DNA of 64,000 nucleotides from Mycolicibacterium baixiangningiae (GTDB lineage Bacteria > Actinomycetota > Actinomycetes > Mycobacteriales > Mycobacteriaceae). The position numbers and the translations under genes are program-made. Of the stretch, positions 16,907 through 25,734 are shown piece after piece (the first letter of the stretch is position 1; every line of letters begins with the position of its first letter). Where the stretch lies: the NCBI RefSeq assembly GCF_016313185.1, contig NZ_CP066218.1, forward strand, positions 6,014,001 to 6,078,000. Reading direction: 5' to 3'. Below the pieces are notes generated by a model. It made no database searches. It worked only from the letters and a program-made list of their open reading frames with translations, and was not told where the DNA came from.

Positions 16907-18268
16907 ATGACTACAAAGAACGTGATCGACGACAGCCCGTTGACCGGCTTTCACAAACGCCTTCTCATCCAATCCGCCGGCGGGCCGTTTCTCGACGGCT
17001 GGCTGCTGAGCATCATCGGGATCGCACTCGTCGGGATGACGAACGAACTCGGTCTCTCCACCAGCGACAACGCTTGGGCCGGCGCTGCGGCGCTGATCGG
17101 AATCTTCTTCGGAGGTCTGGCCTTCGGCCGACTGACCGACCGCATCGGACGTCAGCTGATGTACACCATCGACCTATGCGTGCTGGTGGGTGCGTCGGCA
17201 TTGTGCATCTTCGCCGACGAGGCATGGCAGATCATCGCTTTGCGCTTCATCATCGGTGTCGCGATCGGCGCTGACTACCCTATTGCGACAGCACTGCTCA
17301 CCGAGTGGCTACCTTCACGGTATCGTGGCGCCTTTGTCGGATCCTTGATCGCGTTCTGGTGCCTGGGCGCGACAATTGCGCTATTTCTCGGCTTTGGGCT
17401 CACCGCCTGGTTGGGTGACGGGGCTTGGCGAATCATCCTGGGCAGTAGCCTCGTTCCAGGCTTGATCATCCTGATCCTGCGCGTCGGGACTCCTGAATCA
17501 CCGCGCTGGCTGATGTCCAAGGGGCGCATCGAAGAAGCGCAGCAAGTGCTTCGCCGGGTGTACGGCCGAGATGCCGACGTAGCGTCGCTCGTGAACATCG
17601 AGACATCAACCGCCACACTGGGTTTTCGCACGCTCTTTCAAGGGGAGTACGGCAGGCGCGTCTTCTTCTGCGGGGCTTTTTATGTCTGTGCGATCACTCC
17701 CGTGTTCGCTTTGTACAGCTTTGGCCCCCAGATCCTGTCCTCGATCGGCATGGCCGAGGGCAATATGAGCAACTTGGGCTCAGCGCTGATCAGCTTGCTC
17801 TTCCTCATCGGCTGTTTACCTGCACTGTGGTGGACGGAATCGTTGGGTCGCCGGCCGCTGCTCATCTGGTCGTTCGTCGCGATGCTGATCCCACTGATTC
17901 TTCTGGGCGTGGTACCTCATGTGGGCTGGCTCGTAATGTTGTGTTTCGCCGTCTACGCGCTGGCCTCGGGTGGGCCCAATATTCTCGAATGGTCCTATCC
18001 TAACGAGCTTTTCCCCACAGAGATCCGCGCAACCGCCATGGGACTCATCACCGCGATCAGCCGGGTAGGCGCTGCGGTCGGAACCTTCCTCGTTCCCATC
18101 GGCCTTGAAAACTGGGGCGTAAGCGGCATCATGTTGGTCGCCGCGGCAATGACACTCGTGGGCTTGGTCGTCTCCGTGCTGATGGCACCAGAGACCAAAG
18201 GCATGTCGTTGTCCGAAGTCAGCGGCCTCGGTACACCCGTGCGCGCCAAGGCCACGGCCACTGATTGA
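16907..18268 (+). CDS. MFS transporter (sugar-porter/aromatic-acid type)
   Basis: 453 aa with about 12 transmembrane helices. MFS motif A between TM2 and TM3 is GRLTDRIGRQ, TM4-5 carries FIIGVAIGADYPIA with LLTEWLP, the mid loop is TPESPRWLMSKGR, and the C-terminal half has YPNELFPTEIRATAMG and APETKGMSLSEV. These are sugar-porter/MFS_1 signatures shared with aromatic-acid and amine importers. The gene has its own dyad-containing promoter and precedes the GS-like gene by 360 bp. It probably imports the substrate of the 11.5-21.2 kb pathway. It is intact, unlike the truncated relative at 6986. Confidence 0.9.
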   Translation: MTTKNVIDDSPLTGFHKRLLIQSAGGPFLDGWLLSIIGIALVGMTNELGLSTSDNAWAGAAALIGIFFGGLAFGRLTDRIGRQLMYTIDLCVLVGASALCIFADEAWQIIALRFIIGVAIGADYPIATALLTEWLPSRYRGAFVGSLIAFWCLGATIALFLGFGLTAWLGDGAWRIILGSSLVPGLIILILRVGTPESPRWLMSKGRIEEAQQVLRRVYGRDADVASLVNIETSTATLGFRTLFQGEYGRRVFFCGAFYVCAITPVFALYSFGPQILSSIGMAEGNMSNLGSALISLLFLIGCLPALWWTESLGRRPLLIWSFVAMLIPLILLGVVPHVGWLVMLCFAVYALASGGPNILEWSYPNELFPTEIRATAMGLITAISRVGAAVGTFLVPIGLENWGVSGIMLVAAAMTLVGLVVSVLMAPETKGMSLSEVSGLGTPVRAKATATD

Positions 18269-18628
18269 CCCGTACGTAGGAAACATCCACGGATGCAGCA
18301 CATTACAGTGCGAGTCGTGGTGTGCGGGCCGACCACGTTATACGTGAACACAAGTCGCACGGGCTTGGTCTCGAAGCTGGGCCGACCTCGCGCCTCCGCG
18401 GCCTGGTCATCCATCGTGGCGCGCTCACCCCTATGAACCCCGGGGCCGTCCCTCCTCCCGCCTCACTTGAGCTTCCTGGCACGTCCACAACTGGCGCTTC
18501 ACGATGCGGTCGGTTCACACACGATAGGTGCTTTCCTTCAACAAACATTTGCGGATCCGTCAGCGGCATGATGACCTGGCGATCTTGCCGGCTTCATCAC
18601 CACTCCAACACCTCAACGAAAGAGCGAC
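18269..18628. promoter_or_regulatory. Leader of the GS-like gene with dyad CACGTTATACGTG
   Basis: 360 bases without a gene. An inverted repeat CGTGGT-10-ACCACG (18316-18337) overlaps a second dyad CACGT-TAT-ACGTG (18334-18346). Either could be an operator for the XRE-cupin or TetR regulators, or the first could be a weak hairpin after the MFS gene. No strong -35/-10 pair is obvious. Confidence 0.4.
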
Positions 18629-20095
18629 ATGACAAGCACGATCAGCTCCGACAACAGCATTCAGGCTCCGCCGATGCCGCGCTACGCCGAAACGTTCACC
18701 GATGCACTGCCCAGCGACGCGAAGATCGCTGCTGTGCGCGCCAAGCTTGAAGAGGCCGGCGTCAAGTACGTGCTCGCTTGCTGGATCGACCTATTCGGAA
18801 TTCCGAAGACCAAGCCAGTACCGATGAGCGATTTCGAGCCGCTGTGCAAAGGTAAGGGCCCACAATTTGCGGTCCATTCCGTCTCATTTGTTCCGGATCT
18901 CACTTCAGCTGACTCTGACCAGGTTCTGGTCCCTGACCTCGACGCAGTGTACGTGTGCCCCTGGGATCCAACCACCGCGATCATCTTCTCCGATCTCTTC
19001 TGGGAGGACAAGCCCTACAACGTGTGTCCCCGGCAAGCCCTCAAACGCGCCATTCACGAAGCAGCCCAGCAGGGTTACATCGGATATGCAGGTATTGAAC
19101 CGGAGTTCATCGTGATGCGGTGGGATGACAACGGGCAACCGGTGAAAGCCTTCGACAACGATCCTCAGCAGGTCGGCGGTCTGCGCTCACGCCGCCAGGC
19201 GTTCGGCTACGACGTGGAACATTCACTGGACTCCATGCCCTTCCTCAAGGACATGATGGACATGCTTGAGACCTTGGATTGGGGTCTGCACGATGTGGTC
19301 GCGGAGGGGGCATACTCGCAGTTCGAGCTCGATTTTCACTACACACATCTCCTCGAGATGGCAGACCGGTTCGTCTTCTTGCGTCTTGCACTCAAAGAGG
19401 TCGCCAAGCGCCACGGCATGTTCGTCACCTTCATGCCGAAACCGACGACCGGCGACTGGCGGTCGGGCGCGCACATCAACTTCTCCCTGCGGTCCCTCAG
19501 CGAGCCTGCGGGGAACCTGTTCGAAGACAGTGATGGAGGATGGAGCGACGAGTCCCGGTACGCCGTCGGCGGCCTGCTCTCTCACGCAGAGGCGCTCACC
19601 GCCATTACCTGCCCAACGGTCAACTCCTACAACGGGCTTGTGCCGCGGGTGGGCGGTTTCGAAGGTGGAACGGTGACCTGGGCTCCCACCAACATCACCT
19701 ACGGCCACAACAACCGCGCAGCCCAGTTCCGCCTGCCGCAGAGTCGATTTTGCATCGAGAATCGAGCAGCGGACATGTGCATGAACGTGTACTTGTCGCT
19801 GGCGTGCACACTTGCAGCCAGCGTTGACGGCATCGTCCACAAAACCGACCCGGGGAACCCGACCGATCGGGATCTCTACTCCATGACGGCACAGGAAGCG
19901 GAGGCGGCTGGCATCCGCCGGTTGCCCCGCAACTTGATGGACGCCCTCGGCCATCTCAAGAATGATGCCCTGATCGCAAAAGTACTAGGGCAGACGATGA
20001 TTGACTCCTACACCGCTTACAAGCTTGATGAGTGGGAGCGTTATCACCAGGCCGTCACCGACTGGGAGGTCGAAGAGTACCTTCGACTTTACTGA
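18629..20095 (+). CDS. Glutamine-synthetase-like gamma-glutamyl ligase
   Basis: 488 aa GS-fold enzyme. The beta-grasp N-domain contains VKYVLACWIDLFGIPKTKPV. Catalytic-domain landmarks: Glu pair in YAGIEPEF (about residues 152-159), EGAYSQFELDF (about 226-236), His in SGAHINFS (about 275), and FRLP followed by ENRAADM (about 370-385) in the Arg/Glu positions. GS-like proteins of this divergence usually ligate glutamate to an amine other than ammonia (PuuA, IpuC, gamma-glutamylanilide or methylamide synthetases). With a PuuR-like regulator, amine-type Rieske system and importer nearby, an amine gamma-glutamylation step is the best reading. The exact amine is unknown. Confidence 0.88.
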   Translation: MTSTISSDNSIQAPPMPRYAETFTDALPSDAKIAAVRAKLEEAGVKYVLACWIDLFGIPKTKPVPMSDFEPLCKGKGPQFAVHSVSFVPDLTSADSDQVLVPDLDAVYVCPWDPTTAIIFSDLFWEDKPYNVCPRQALKRAIHEAAQQGYIGYAGIEPEFIVMRWDDNGQPVKAFDNDPQQVGGLRSRRQAFGYDVEHSLDSMPFLKDMMDMLETLDWGLHDVVAEGAYSQFELDFHYTHLLEMADRFVFLRLALKEVAKRHGMFVTFMPKPTTGDWRSGAHINFSLRSLSEPAGNLFEDSDGGWSDESRYAVGGLLSHAEALTAITCPTVNSYNGLVPRVGGFEGGTVTWAPTNITYGHNNRAAQFRLPQSRFCIENRAADMCMNVYLSLACTLAASVDGIVHKTDPGNPTDRDLYSMTAQEAEAAGIRRLPRNLMDALGHLKNDALIAKVLGQTMIDSYTAYKLDEWERYHQAVTDWEVEEYLRLY

Positions 20096-20182
20096 CAGCT
20101 ACGCCACAGTCGATGAAGCCGCCATTGCGTCGCGTGCCGACGGACTGGAGTGTGCCGCCATGCCGCAGCTACGGAGGAGATC

Positions 20183-21214
20183 ATGTCACTGACGGGCCAT
20201 TCGTCATTCGACCTTGGTGATGTACGTCTGCTCTCCGGTGAGACGCTGCCCAATGCACAACTGGCCTACAAGACCTATGGCCGCCTGAATGCAGCGGGCG
20301 ACAACGTCGTCGTCTTGCCGACATTCTTCACCGGAACGCACCGGCGCAATGAGGGGTTCTTCGGTCCCGGCAGAGCCATCGACCCCGAACATCACTTCGT
20401 GGTTTCGATCAACATGTTCGGCAACGGATTGTCCACCTCCCCAAGCCATGCCGCCCCCGGGCAACAGGGGGCGTGGTTTCCCGAGGTGACCCTTTACGAT
20501 AACGTCCAATGCCAATATCGATTACTGTTCGATCACCTCGGGGTGCAGCGGATCGCTCTAGTGGCAGGCTGGTCCATGGCCGGGTGCCAGGCCTATCACT
20601 GGGCGGCCCTGTACCCCGACCTTGTCGATGCGATCATCCCTTTTTGCGCCTCCGCGAGAACCTCACCTCACAACTTCGTCTTCCTAGAGGGCGTCAAAGC
20701 AGCATTGTTGGCCGACAGATGTTGGGATGGCGACGGTGGTATGCCGCCACCCATTCGAGGGCTGAAGGCGTTCGCCCGGGTGTACGCCGGCTGGGCCTAT
20801 TCCCAGACCTTCTTTCGTGACGGCCACTACCGAAAACTCGGTTATGAGTCCATCGAGGACCTGCTCGTCGACTGGGAGAACGATCATGTCGAGCACTGGA
20901 ACGCCCACGACCTGCTCGCCAAAATCTGGAGCTGGCAACGTAATGACATCAGCGCGAATCCGCTCTACGGGGGCGACTTTCGATCAGCGCTTCGGGCCAT
21001 CTCGGCGCGCGCCATCGTCATTCCCTGTACACAAGATCTGTACTTTCCTCCCGAGGACAACAGATTGGAGGTCGAAGAGATGCCGAACGCCGAGCTTCGG
21101 CCCTACGACTCACCATTCGGTCACTGCGTTGCCAACCCCGGCAACGACGCAGAATTCGAAGAGTTCTTGGATGCGGCCATCCACGACGTGCTGCAACCCA
21201 ACGACTACACGTAA
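20183..21214 (+). CDS. Alpha/beta hydrolase of the homoserine O-acetyltransferase (MetX)-like family
   Basis: 343 aa. The nucleophile elbow is AGWSMAGCQAYHW (Ser about residue 131), with acid in CTQDLYFPPEDN and His in SPFGHCVANPG. The FGNGLSTSPS loop is a MetX-family signature. ATG 20183 is preceded by GGAGGA at the right distance; the frame also opens at 20150 without a site. It follows the GS-like gene by 87 nt and ends at a terminator-like hairpin, so both are probably cotranscribed. It may hydrolyse an ester, amide or gamma-glutamyl product. MetX itself is unlikely because the GWSMGG and acyl-acceptor contexts differ. Confidence 0.85.
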   Translation: MSLTGHSSFDLGDVRLLSGETLPNAQLAYKTYGRLNAAGDNVVVLPTFFTGTHRRNEGFFGPGRAIDPEHHFVVSINMFGNGLSTSPSHAAPGQQGAWFPEVTLYDNVQCQYRLLFDHLGVQRIALVAGWSMAGCQAYHWAALYPDLVDAIIPFCASARTSPHNFVFLEGVKAALLADRCWDGDGGMPPPIRGLKAFARVYAGWAYSQTFFRDGHYRKLGYESIEDLLVDWENDHVEHWNAHDLLAKIWSWQRNDISANPLYGGDFRSALRAISARAIVIPCTQDLYFPPEDNRLEVEEMPNAELRPYDSPFGHCVANPGNDAEFEEFLDAAIHDVLQPNDYT

Positions 21215-21230
21215 CGCGTAGGAAGCGATT

Positions 21231-21254
21231 GACAGGACTTGCCTGTCTACTTTT
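21231..21254 (+). terminator. Rho-independent terminator candidate after the hydrolase
   Basis: A perfect 6-bp stem GACAGG/CCTGTC with loop ACTTG (21231-21247) is followed by TACTTTT. It lies 16 nt past the hydrolase stop and would end the GS-like/hydrolase transcript. Confidence 0.6.
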
Positions 21255-21561
21255 GACAAGATGTCGGCGCGTCGCGAGAGCTTGCTAATCTCGTGCAAAG
21301 AGCCGATCTCCCGGGGTTGTGATCAGAACAGATCGGTAGCGGTCTCGGTGGTACCGAAGATATCTTGTCCCGTCATGCTGGCGTCAGCCGATATATGGTC
21401 TTGACCATCCACAATGAGACTTGCAAAAGGCGCCAGCTCGCCCAAAGGCGCAGTCGCACAGGGGTTAATCGATAGGCGCGACATCGTCGAAAGCGGATCC
21501 CAGGGTCGCAAAGACTCGCCTAACAGGACCGCAGAAATTCGACTGCCGCGTGCTTCCGCCG

Positions 21562-21746
21562 GGAATCTCAGCTTCATGTCCAGTTGGACATCGAGTGGAC
21601 ATGCGACTTGAGAAGACGTCAGATTTGAGAAGCGACACTTGTTGTGGCTTTTTAAATTCCATGTCCAGTCGCGATCCCCTGAACTGCGACGACTGCAGAG
21701 TTCCCACTCCATGTCCATCCCATGAATTTCTCACTTTCATATCCAC
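21562..21746. repeat. Five degenerate copies of a 20-23 nt motif (transposon end?)
   Basis: Copies at 21562-21584, 21595-21616 (opposite orientation), 21652-21669, 21698-21719 and 21724-21746. The best-preserved shape is GAATTTCTCAC followed by TTTCATATCCAC; the others keep a TCC-flanked ATGTCCA core. A sixth, very close copy is at 40217-40238. Multiple short end repeats of this kind are typical of IS21-like and Tn7/Mu-type elements, where transposase binds several sites. No transposase gene is attached here. Confidence 0.5.
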
Positions 21747-22331
21747 ATAAGGATTTCGACGGACCTGCCGTCCTAGGCCCCGCCGTCAGCATGCAAAGCC
21801 TTCCGGGAATTCATCACGTGACGCAGGCCGTGGACATACCGTCGCCTCTAAACCAGCAGTGCAGCAGACGTTGTCACGGTCGCAGACCTTGGATGGATCC
21901 GGGCGGATCGCACTTATCAGCTGCTAATCGTCGGCAGACCAGCGGCAGCTCCGAAACGGAGGAATGGGCGTGAAAGTGCGCGTCGTGCAGTTGAAATAGA
22001 AGTCGTTGACCAACGCCGCAATGGGCGTAAGACGCCTGGCACTTGCAGCGAGCGGTTCTGGAACTCCACCAGACCCTCGCCCGCCCAGCGCGCTGTCCCC
22101 AATCGACCCGATAGTGTGTGTCCGAGACGCGTGCGCCTGTCACGTTTCTCAGTGCTTCAGGCCTGTCAGGCCATCCTGGCAACCATTGATCGGGCACGGA
22201 CACCCAGGGCGCCGGAGAGCTGCAGTCCGTCACGGAGGTTCTCAGTAGGGCCCGGTGGTCGGAACACGTCGGCGCTTCACCAGACCAACGCAGCCGATCA
22301 AGCGTTTCGCCGGAGCGCGGACGGTCGGCTG

Positions 22332-23243
22332 TCATTGTGGCCGTGTGTTTTGCTCGACCGTTTCGTGAGCGAGTGTCTTCAGGATCCTTATAACGGCGTT
22401 GACAGCGGGACGCGAGGTGGCTCCGGTGCGGGTGACGGCCTCGATGCGGCGGGCGATGCGGACTCCGCTGAGAGGTTTGCGAACTAGATCCCGTGTGCTG
22501 AGAACGTAACGCGGTAGCAACGCAACGCCGACGCCTGCCAGCACGAGCTCCTCGACCACGCGAAAATCATTGACTTGTTGCACTATTCGCGGGTTCACCC
22601 CGGAGATGGCGGCCAACGAGCGCAGGACGTCGTCGACCATCAGTCCGCCTTCGACGCCGATCCAGGGTTCGTCGGCGAGTTCGCGCAGAGGTATCCGCTT
22701 GCGGGTGGACAGGCGATGGTGTGGCGGTAGGAGGATTTCGAGGGGCTCCCTGAGCAACAAGGTTGCTTCAATCCGTGGGCCCCACTGCGCGACATCGCGC
22801 TCGTCGCGATGGACCACAACGACATCGAAGTCGGCGAGTTGGCCCGGTGCGTTCGCGGCGGGCTGATCGATGTCGCGTCCTAGAACTTCGACTCCGGCCG
22901 CCGCGGCCCGAGTGATGAGTCCGGCGAGCAACATCGCGGCCCCCGAGGGGAACATGGCTACCCGCACGGTGCCGCGTGGTGTGCTGCGGTAGGAATCCAT
23001 ATCAGCCCGCGCTCGGTCTAAAGCGGCGAGCACTTCATCGGTCCGCGACACGAGGACTCGGCCGGCGTCAGTGAGCCTCACCCGGCGCCCCGCAGGCTCC
23101 AGAAGAGGTACGCCTGCCTCGCGCTGCAGAATCTTGAGCTGCTGGGAGACCGCAGATGGTGTCAAACACATTGCGTCGGCGGCGGCGTGGACCGTGCCGC
23201 GTTCGGCGAATTCCCGCAGAAGGCGTAGACGCTCCACATCCAT
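22332..23243 (-). CDS. LysR family transcriptional regulator
   Basis: 303 aa. The winged HTH at residues 3-62 contains LREFAERGTVHAAADAMCLTPSAVSQQLKILQ-type spacing and the LysR wing LTDAGRVLV. The substrate-binding domain follows from about residue 90 (GTVRVAMFPSG) to AGVGVALLPRYV. It is divergent from a truncated PP-loop gene and an EamA exporter, the classic layout for an amino-acid exporter regulator (LysG/ArgP-like). ATG 23243 gives MDVERLRLLREF, the standard start. It would act on the 23.24-23.4 kb intergenic segment. Confidence 0.9.
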   Translation of the reverse strand: MDVERLRLLREFAERGTVHAAADAMCLTPSAVSQQLKILQREAGVPLLEPAGRRVRLTDAGRVLVSRTDEVLAALDRARADMDSYRSTPRGTVRVAMFPSGAAMLLAGLITRAAAAGVEVLGRDIDQPAANAPGQLADFDVVVVHRDERDVAQWGPRIEATLLLREPLEILLPPHHRLSTRKRIPLRELADEPWIGVEGGLMVDDVLRSLAAISGVNPRIVQQVNDFRVVEELVLAGVGVALLPRYVLSTRDLVRKPLSGVRIARRIEAVTRTGATSRPAVNAVIRILKTLAHETVEQNTRPQ

Positions 23244-23392
23244 GTAGCAATCCTAACGGTTCCATGTAATTAGCGTTGCTTGTCTAACTCATCTTTTCTG
23301 ATGATCATGGAGTTGCCGTGGTAACGGGGCCTCGGTAGTCGCCGGATCCGGCTCATCACTGCGTCATTCATTGCTATGAGCCTGCGCTGATC

Positions 23393-23462
23393 GAGCACCG
23401 GCGGCTTGTGAGGACCACAGAAAGAGCACCGGCGGCTTGTGAGGACCACAGAAAGAGCACCG
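23393..23462. repeat. 31-bp direct tandem repeat (2.3 copies)
   Basis: A 31-bp unit beginning GAGCACCGGCGGCTTG occurs at 23393-23423 and 23424-23454, followed by the first 8 bases of a third copy (23455-23462). The two full copies look identical. It overlaps the 5' end of the PP-loop remnant. Because 31 is not a multiple of 3, the duplication shifts the frame of any start upstream. Confidence 0.85.
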
Positions 23463-23764
23463 CCATTTACTCTCACCGATTCCGGTCGTTCGATGAGATC
23501 GACCAGCACCTGGACCGCAATAGACCGGTGGTGACCTTATTCAGCGGTGGGCTCGACAGCACGTACCTGCTGTTGCGGCTCCGCGACATGGGATTCGCCG
23601 AGGTCCATGCGCTATCCGTCGATATCGGCGAACTGGAAGCCCAGGAAGAGAAGCAGCGAATCGCGGTCGGGCTGGGCGCGGCCCTGCACGTCAGTCACCA
23701 GCAGGAGTCCTTCGCCGCCGACCGCGATGTCCTAGTCATCGCCTTCACCGCCGAGATTTCGTGA
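23408..23764 (+). pseudogene. Argininosuccinate-synthase-like PP-loop protein, truncated
   Basis: The visible frame (118 codons from GTG 23408) has a PP-loop ATP-pyrophosphatase motif VTLFSGGLDSTYLL at about residues 42-55, then RLRDMGFAEVHALSVDIGE, as in argininosuccinate-synthase-like proteins of about 390 residues. Similarity stops near SFAADRDV and the frame ends 10 residues later, so over two thirds of the enzyme is missing. The 5' end lies in a 31-bp tandem duplication that also scrambles the start. Its TGA overlaps the GTG of the EamA gene, so translation of the fragment may still help express the exporter. Confidence 0.6.
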
Positions 23765-24786
23765 GCATCTTCAACCGGGCCCATCCAGATGCGGTGAACA
23801 ACCCCACCACGTCGGTCGCATCCGCTTCGCACCGCACCGTCGACCTTGCACTTCTCGCGGTGGCGATGGCTTGGGGATCGAGCTACCTAGCTGCCAAGGA
23901 AGTCGTCGCCGCCGACGGGGTGTTCGCGTTCCTCGTCATCCGGTTCGCGCTCGCCGCTGCGGGATTGGCCATAGTCTTGGCCCCACGGCTGCGCCACATC
24001 ACCCGCTCAGAGCTCACTCTCGGCATGATGTTCGGAGCGATCCTCAGTGTCATCTTCACCCTCGAAACATTCGGCGTGACTCTCACATCGGCATCCAACG
24101 CCGGGTTGATCATCTCTCTGAGCATCGTCATGACACCGCTGCTCGAGCAGTGGATTAGGCACACCCACCTGCCCGCCACATTTTACGGGGCTGCCATCGT
24201 CGCTGTTGTAGGCGTCGGGTTGCTAACCCAGAACAGCGGTTTGGCAGCTCCCGGCGTCGGCGATCTGCTGATTCTGCTCGCCGCTGTTGCACGGGCTGTA
24301 CATGTCACGATCATTGCTCGTCTCTCCGAGAAGCGCACCCTGGATTCGGCGCGCGTCACACTCGTCCAACTCTGCACTGCCCTGTTGGTGTTCGTGGTCT
24401 TGTCCCAGGTCACCGGGAGAGGAGTCGGCGAAGTCGCCACCGAGATGAGTGCCCGATCTTGGCTGCTCACCATTTACCTGGCGCTGATCTGCACGGTATT
24501 CGCCTTCTTCATCCAGATGTGGGCGGTCAGGCGCACCTCGCCAGCACGGGTGAGCCTGCTCCTGGGCACCGAACCGCTCTGGGCCGCAGCCATCGGGGTC
24601 CTTCTCGCGCACGACCCGCTCACCGCTATCGGATTCTGTGGAGCGCTACTGGTCCTCGTCGGCACGAACTGGGGCAGGATGATCGACACACGCCGCCCCC
24701 AACGCCGACCATGCACATATGACGCCCGAAGACGTCCAAACAACCCGTACAGCGTGAGTGACTGGGATTTCGACCATCTTCGGTGA
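23761..24786 (+). CDS. EamA/DMT-superfamily transporter
   Basis: 341 aa, about ten transmembrane helices in two EamA repeats: AMAWGSSYLAAKEVV with FLVIRFALAA near the start of repeat 1, and LLILLAAVARAVHVTIIARL and YLALICTVFAFFIQMWAVRRTSPARVSLLLGTEPLWAA in repeat 2 (given in parts). RhaT/YdcZ-type members export amino acids or metabolites. GTG 23761 overlaps the upstream fragment stop. With the LysR gene divergent at 23243 this is probably a regulated exporter. The hydrophilic 35-residue tail after the last helix is longer than usual and may be recombined sequence. Confidence 0.88.
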   Translation: MSIFNRAHPDAVNNPTTSVASASHRTVDLALLAVAMAWGSSYLAAKEVVAADGVFAFLVIRFALAAAGLAIVLAPRLRHITRSELTLGMMFGAILSVIFTLETFGVTLTSASNAGLIISLSIVMTPLLEQWIRHTHLPATFYGAAIVAVVGVGLLTQNSGLAAPGVGDLLILLAAVARAVHVTIIARLSEKRTLDSARVTLVQLCTALLVFVVLSQVTGRGVGEVATEMSARSWLLTIYLALICTVFAFFIQMWAVRRTSPARVSLLLGTEPLWAAAIGVLLAHDPLTAIGFCGALLVLVGTNWGRMIDTRRPQRRPCTYDARRRPNNPYSVSDWDFDHLR

Positions 24787-24932
24787 TCGAGCGAATCCGT
24801 GCCGACGCCCGCGCCTACCGCGCCACCGGCCATCACCATTCCGCCACTACCCAACGCACCGGCGGTGACGATCGCGTCAGCAGCCACGATCACTCCTGCT
24901 ACCACCCATGACGCGCGTCCGGTGGCCGGTCA

Positions 24933-25700
24933 TCACTGCATCCGGCGCTCGGCGTAGGCCAGCATTGCTTGGCGCAGGTATTCGGCTAGTCGGAAATCCT
25001 GGGCGTTGTAGTACGAGCGCAGTTCTGAGGGCTCCTGCAGCGCCTCGGCCAACGCGATGTAACCGGCCTTGTCCGGGCTCCACAGCTTGCGCTGCAAGGC
25101 CAGGTCGTCGTCGAGTACCGCGAATGTCTCCGCGTCATCGGCGGCCACACCGTTGCGCAGCAGCGCCACCATGCGCCGGGTGAGATCGTGGCCTTCAGCG
25201 TTGAAGGCCCCCCAGTCCTGTTCGGACCATTCGGCGGTGTTGCGTTTGATCTCGGTGATTTCCGGTTGTTCTGTGCTGCCGGTGCTTTCGATACGGCGAG
25301 CTTCCACTTCGGCCAGGTATTCGGGGCTCATTTCGAAACCCTCGAACATGTGCTCGGCGGGCATATCGGTTCCTTCCTCTAGGTGTTTGATGGTGGCGGC
25401 GACCGTGGTCGCGAGGCGGTCCAGGCGGCCCCGCTCGTCAAGGAGCCGGCGGTGATGCTGGCGCAGCGCCTCGATCGGATCGTGCTGCGCGCCGACCACT
25501 TGGCCGATCGTGGTCAGATCCAAACCGAGCTCGCGAAGCAACAGGATCTGCTGCAGCCTCAGCAGCTGCTCCCGCTCGTAGTAGCGGTATCCGTTGGAAC
25601 CGACCCGAGCCGGCCGCAACAGCCCGATCTCGTCGTAGTAGCGCAATGTCCGGGCCGTCACGCCCGAAGCCCGCGCCGCCTGCTGGATCGACCAACTCAC
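24933..25700 (-). CDS. MerR-family regulator with TipAS-like effector domain
   Basis: 255 aa from GTG 25700 (VSWSIQQAARASGV). The MerR HTH comprises residues about 3-70: TARTLRYYDEIGLLRPARVG, YRYYEREQLLRLQQI. A coiled helix reaches about 115, and a TipAS domain follows (WSEQDWGAFNAEGHDLTRRM, LQRKLWSPDKAGYIALAEAL, YYNAQDFRLAEYLR). TipA-type proteins activate their own promoters on binding thiopeptide-like drugs. The frame opens upstream to 25865, but 25700 is supported by the paralogue at 42732 starting with the same VSWSIQ. Its promoter has the overlong 19-bp MerR spacer. Confidence 0.9.
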   Translation of the reverse strand: MSWSIQQAARASGVTARTLRYYDEIGLLRPARVGSNGYRYYEREQLLRLQQILLLRELGLDLTTIGQVVGAQHDPIEALRQHHRRLLDERGRLDRLATTVAATIKHLEEGTDMPAEHMFEGFEMSPEYLAEVEARRIESTGSTEQPEITEIKRNTAEWSEQDWGAFNAEGHDLTRRMVALLRNGVAADDAETFAVLDDDLALQRKLWSPDKAGYIALAEALQEPSELRSYYNAQDFRLAEYLRQAMLAYAERRMQ

Positions 25701-25734
25701 CAACCTGCAGCCTCTCTCTCGATGATCGACATCC

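Larger units (their letters stand above)
21215..22331. other. 1.1-kb gene-free scar with transposon-end-like repeats
   Basis: No gene could be supported on either strand. Between 21562 and 21746 lies a cluster of degenerate copies of one 20-23 nt motif (listed separately). From 21750 to 22331 I see nothing with coding or structural signal. The stretch looks like the decayed end of a mobile element. Confidence 0.5.

Noticed and set aside
11511-21214. Assignment as an aniline dioxygenase operon
   Set aside because: GS-like ligase and reductase fit, but there is no beta subunit and no class I glutamine amidotransferase of that type; the Rieske alpha is closer in motif to amine or alpha-only oxygenases.
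20183-21214. metX, homoserine O-acetyltransferase
   Set aside because: The elbow reads GWSMAG and there is no metY or other methionine gene; the context is catabolic.
21562-21746. Repeat cluster as a CRISPR array
   Set aside because: Copies are degenerate, differ in orientation and spacing, and no cas genes are nearby.
23393-23462. Short direct repeats as a CRISPR array
   Set aside because: Units are in direct contact with no spacers, only 2.3 copies, and no cas gene is present.
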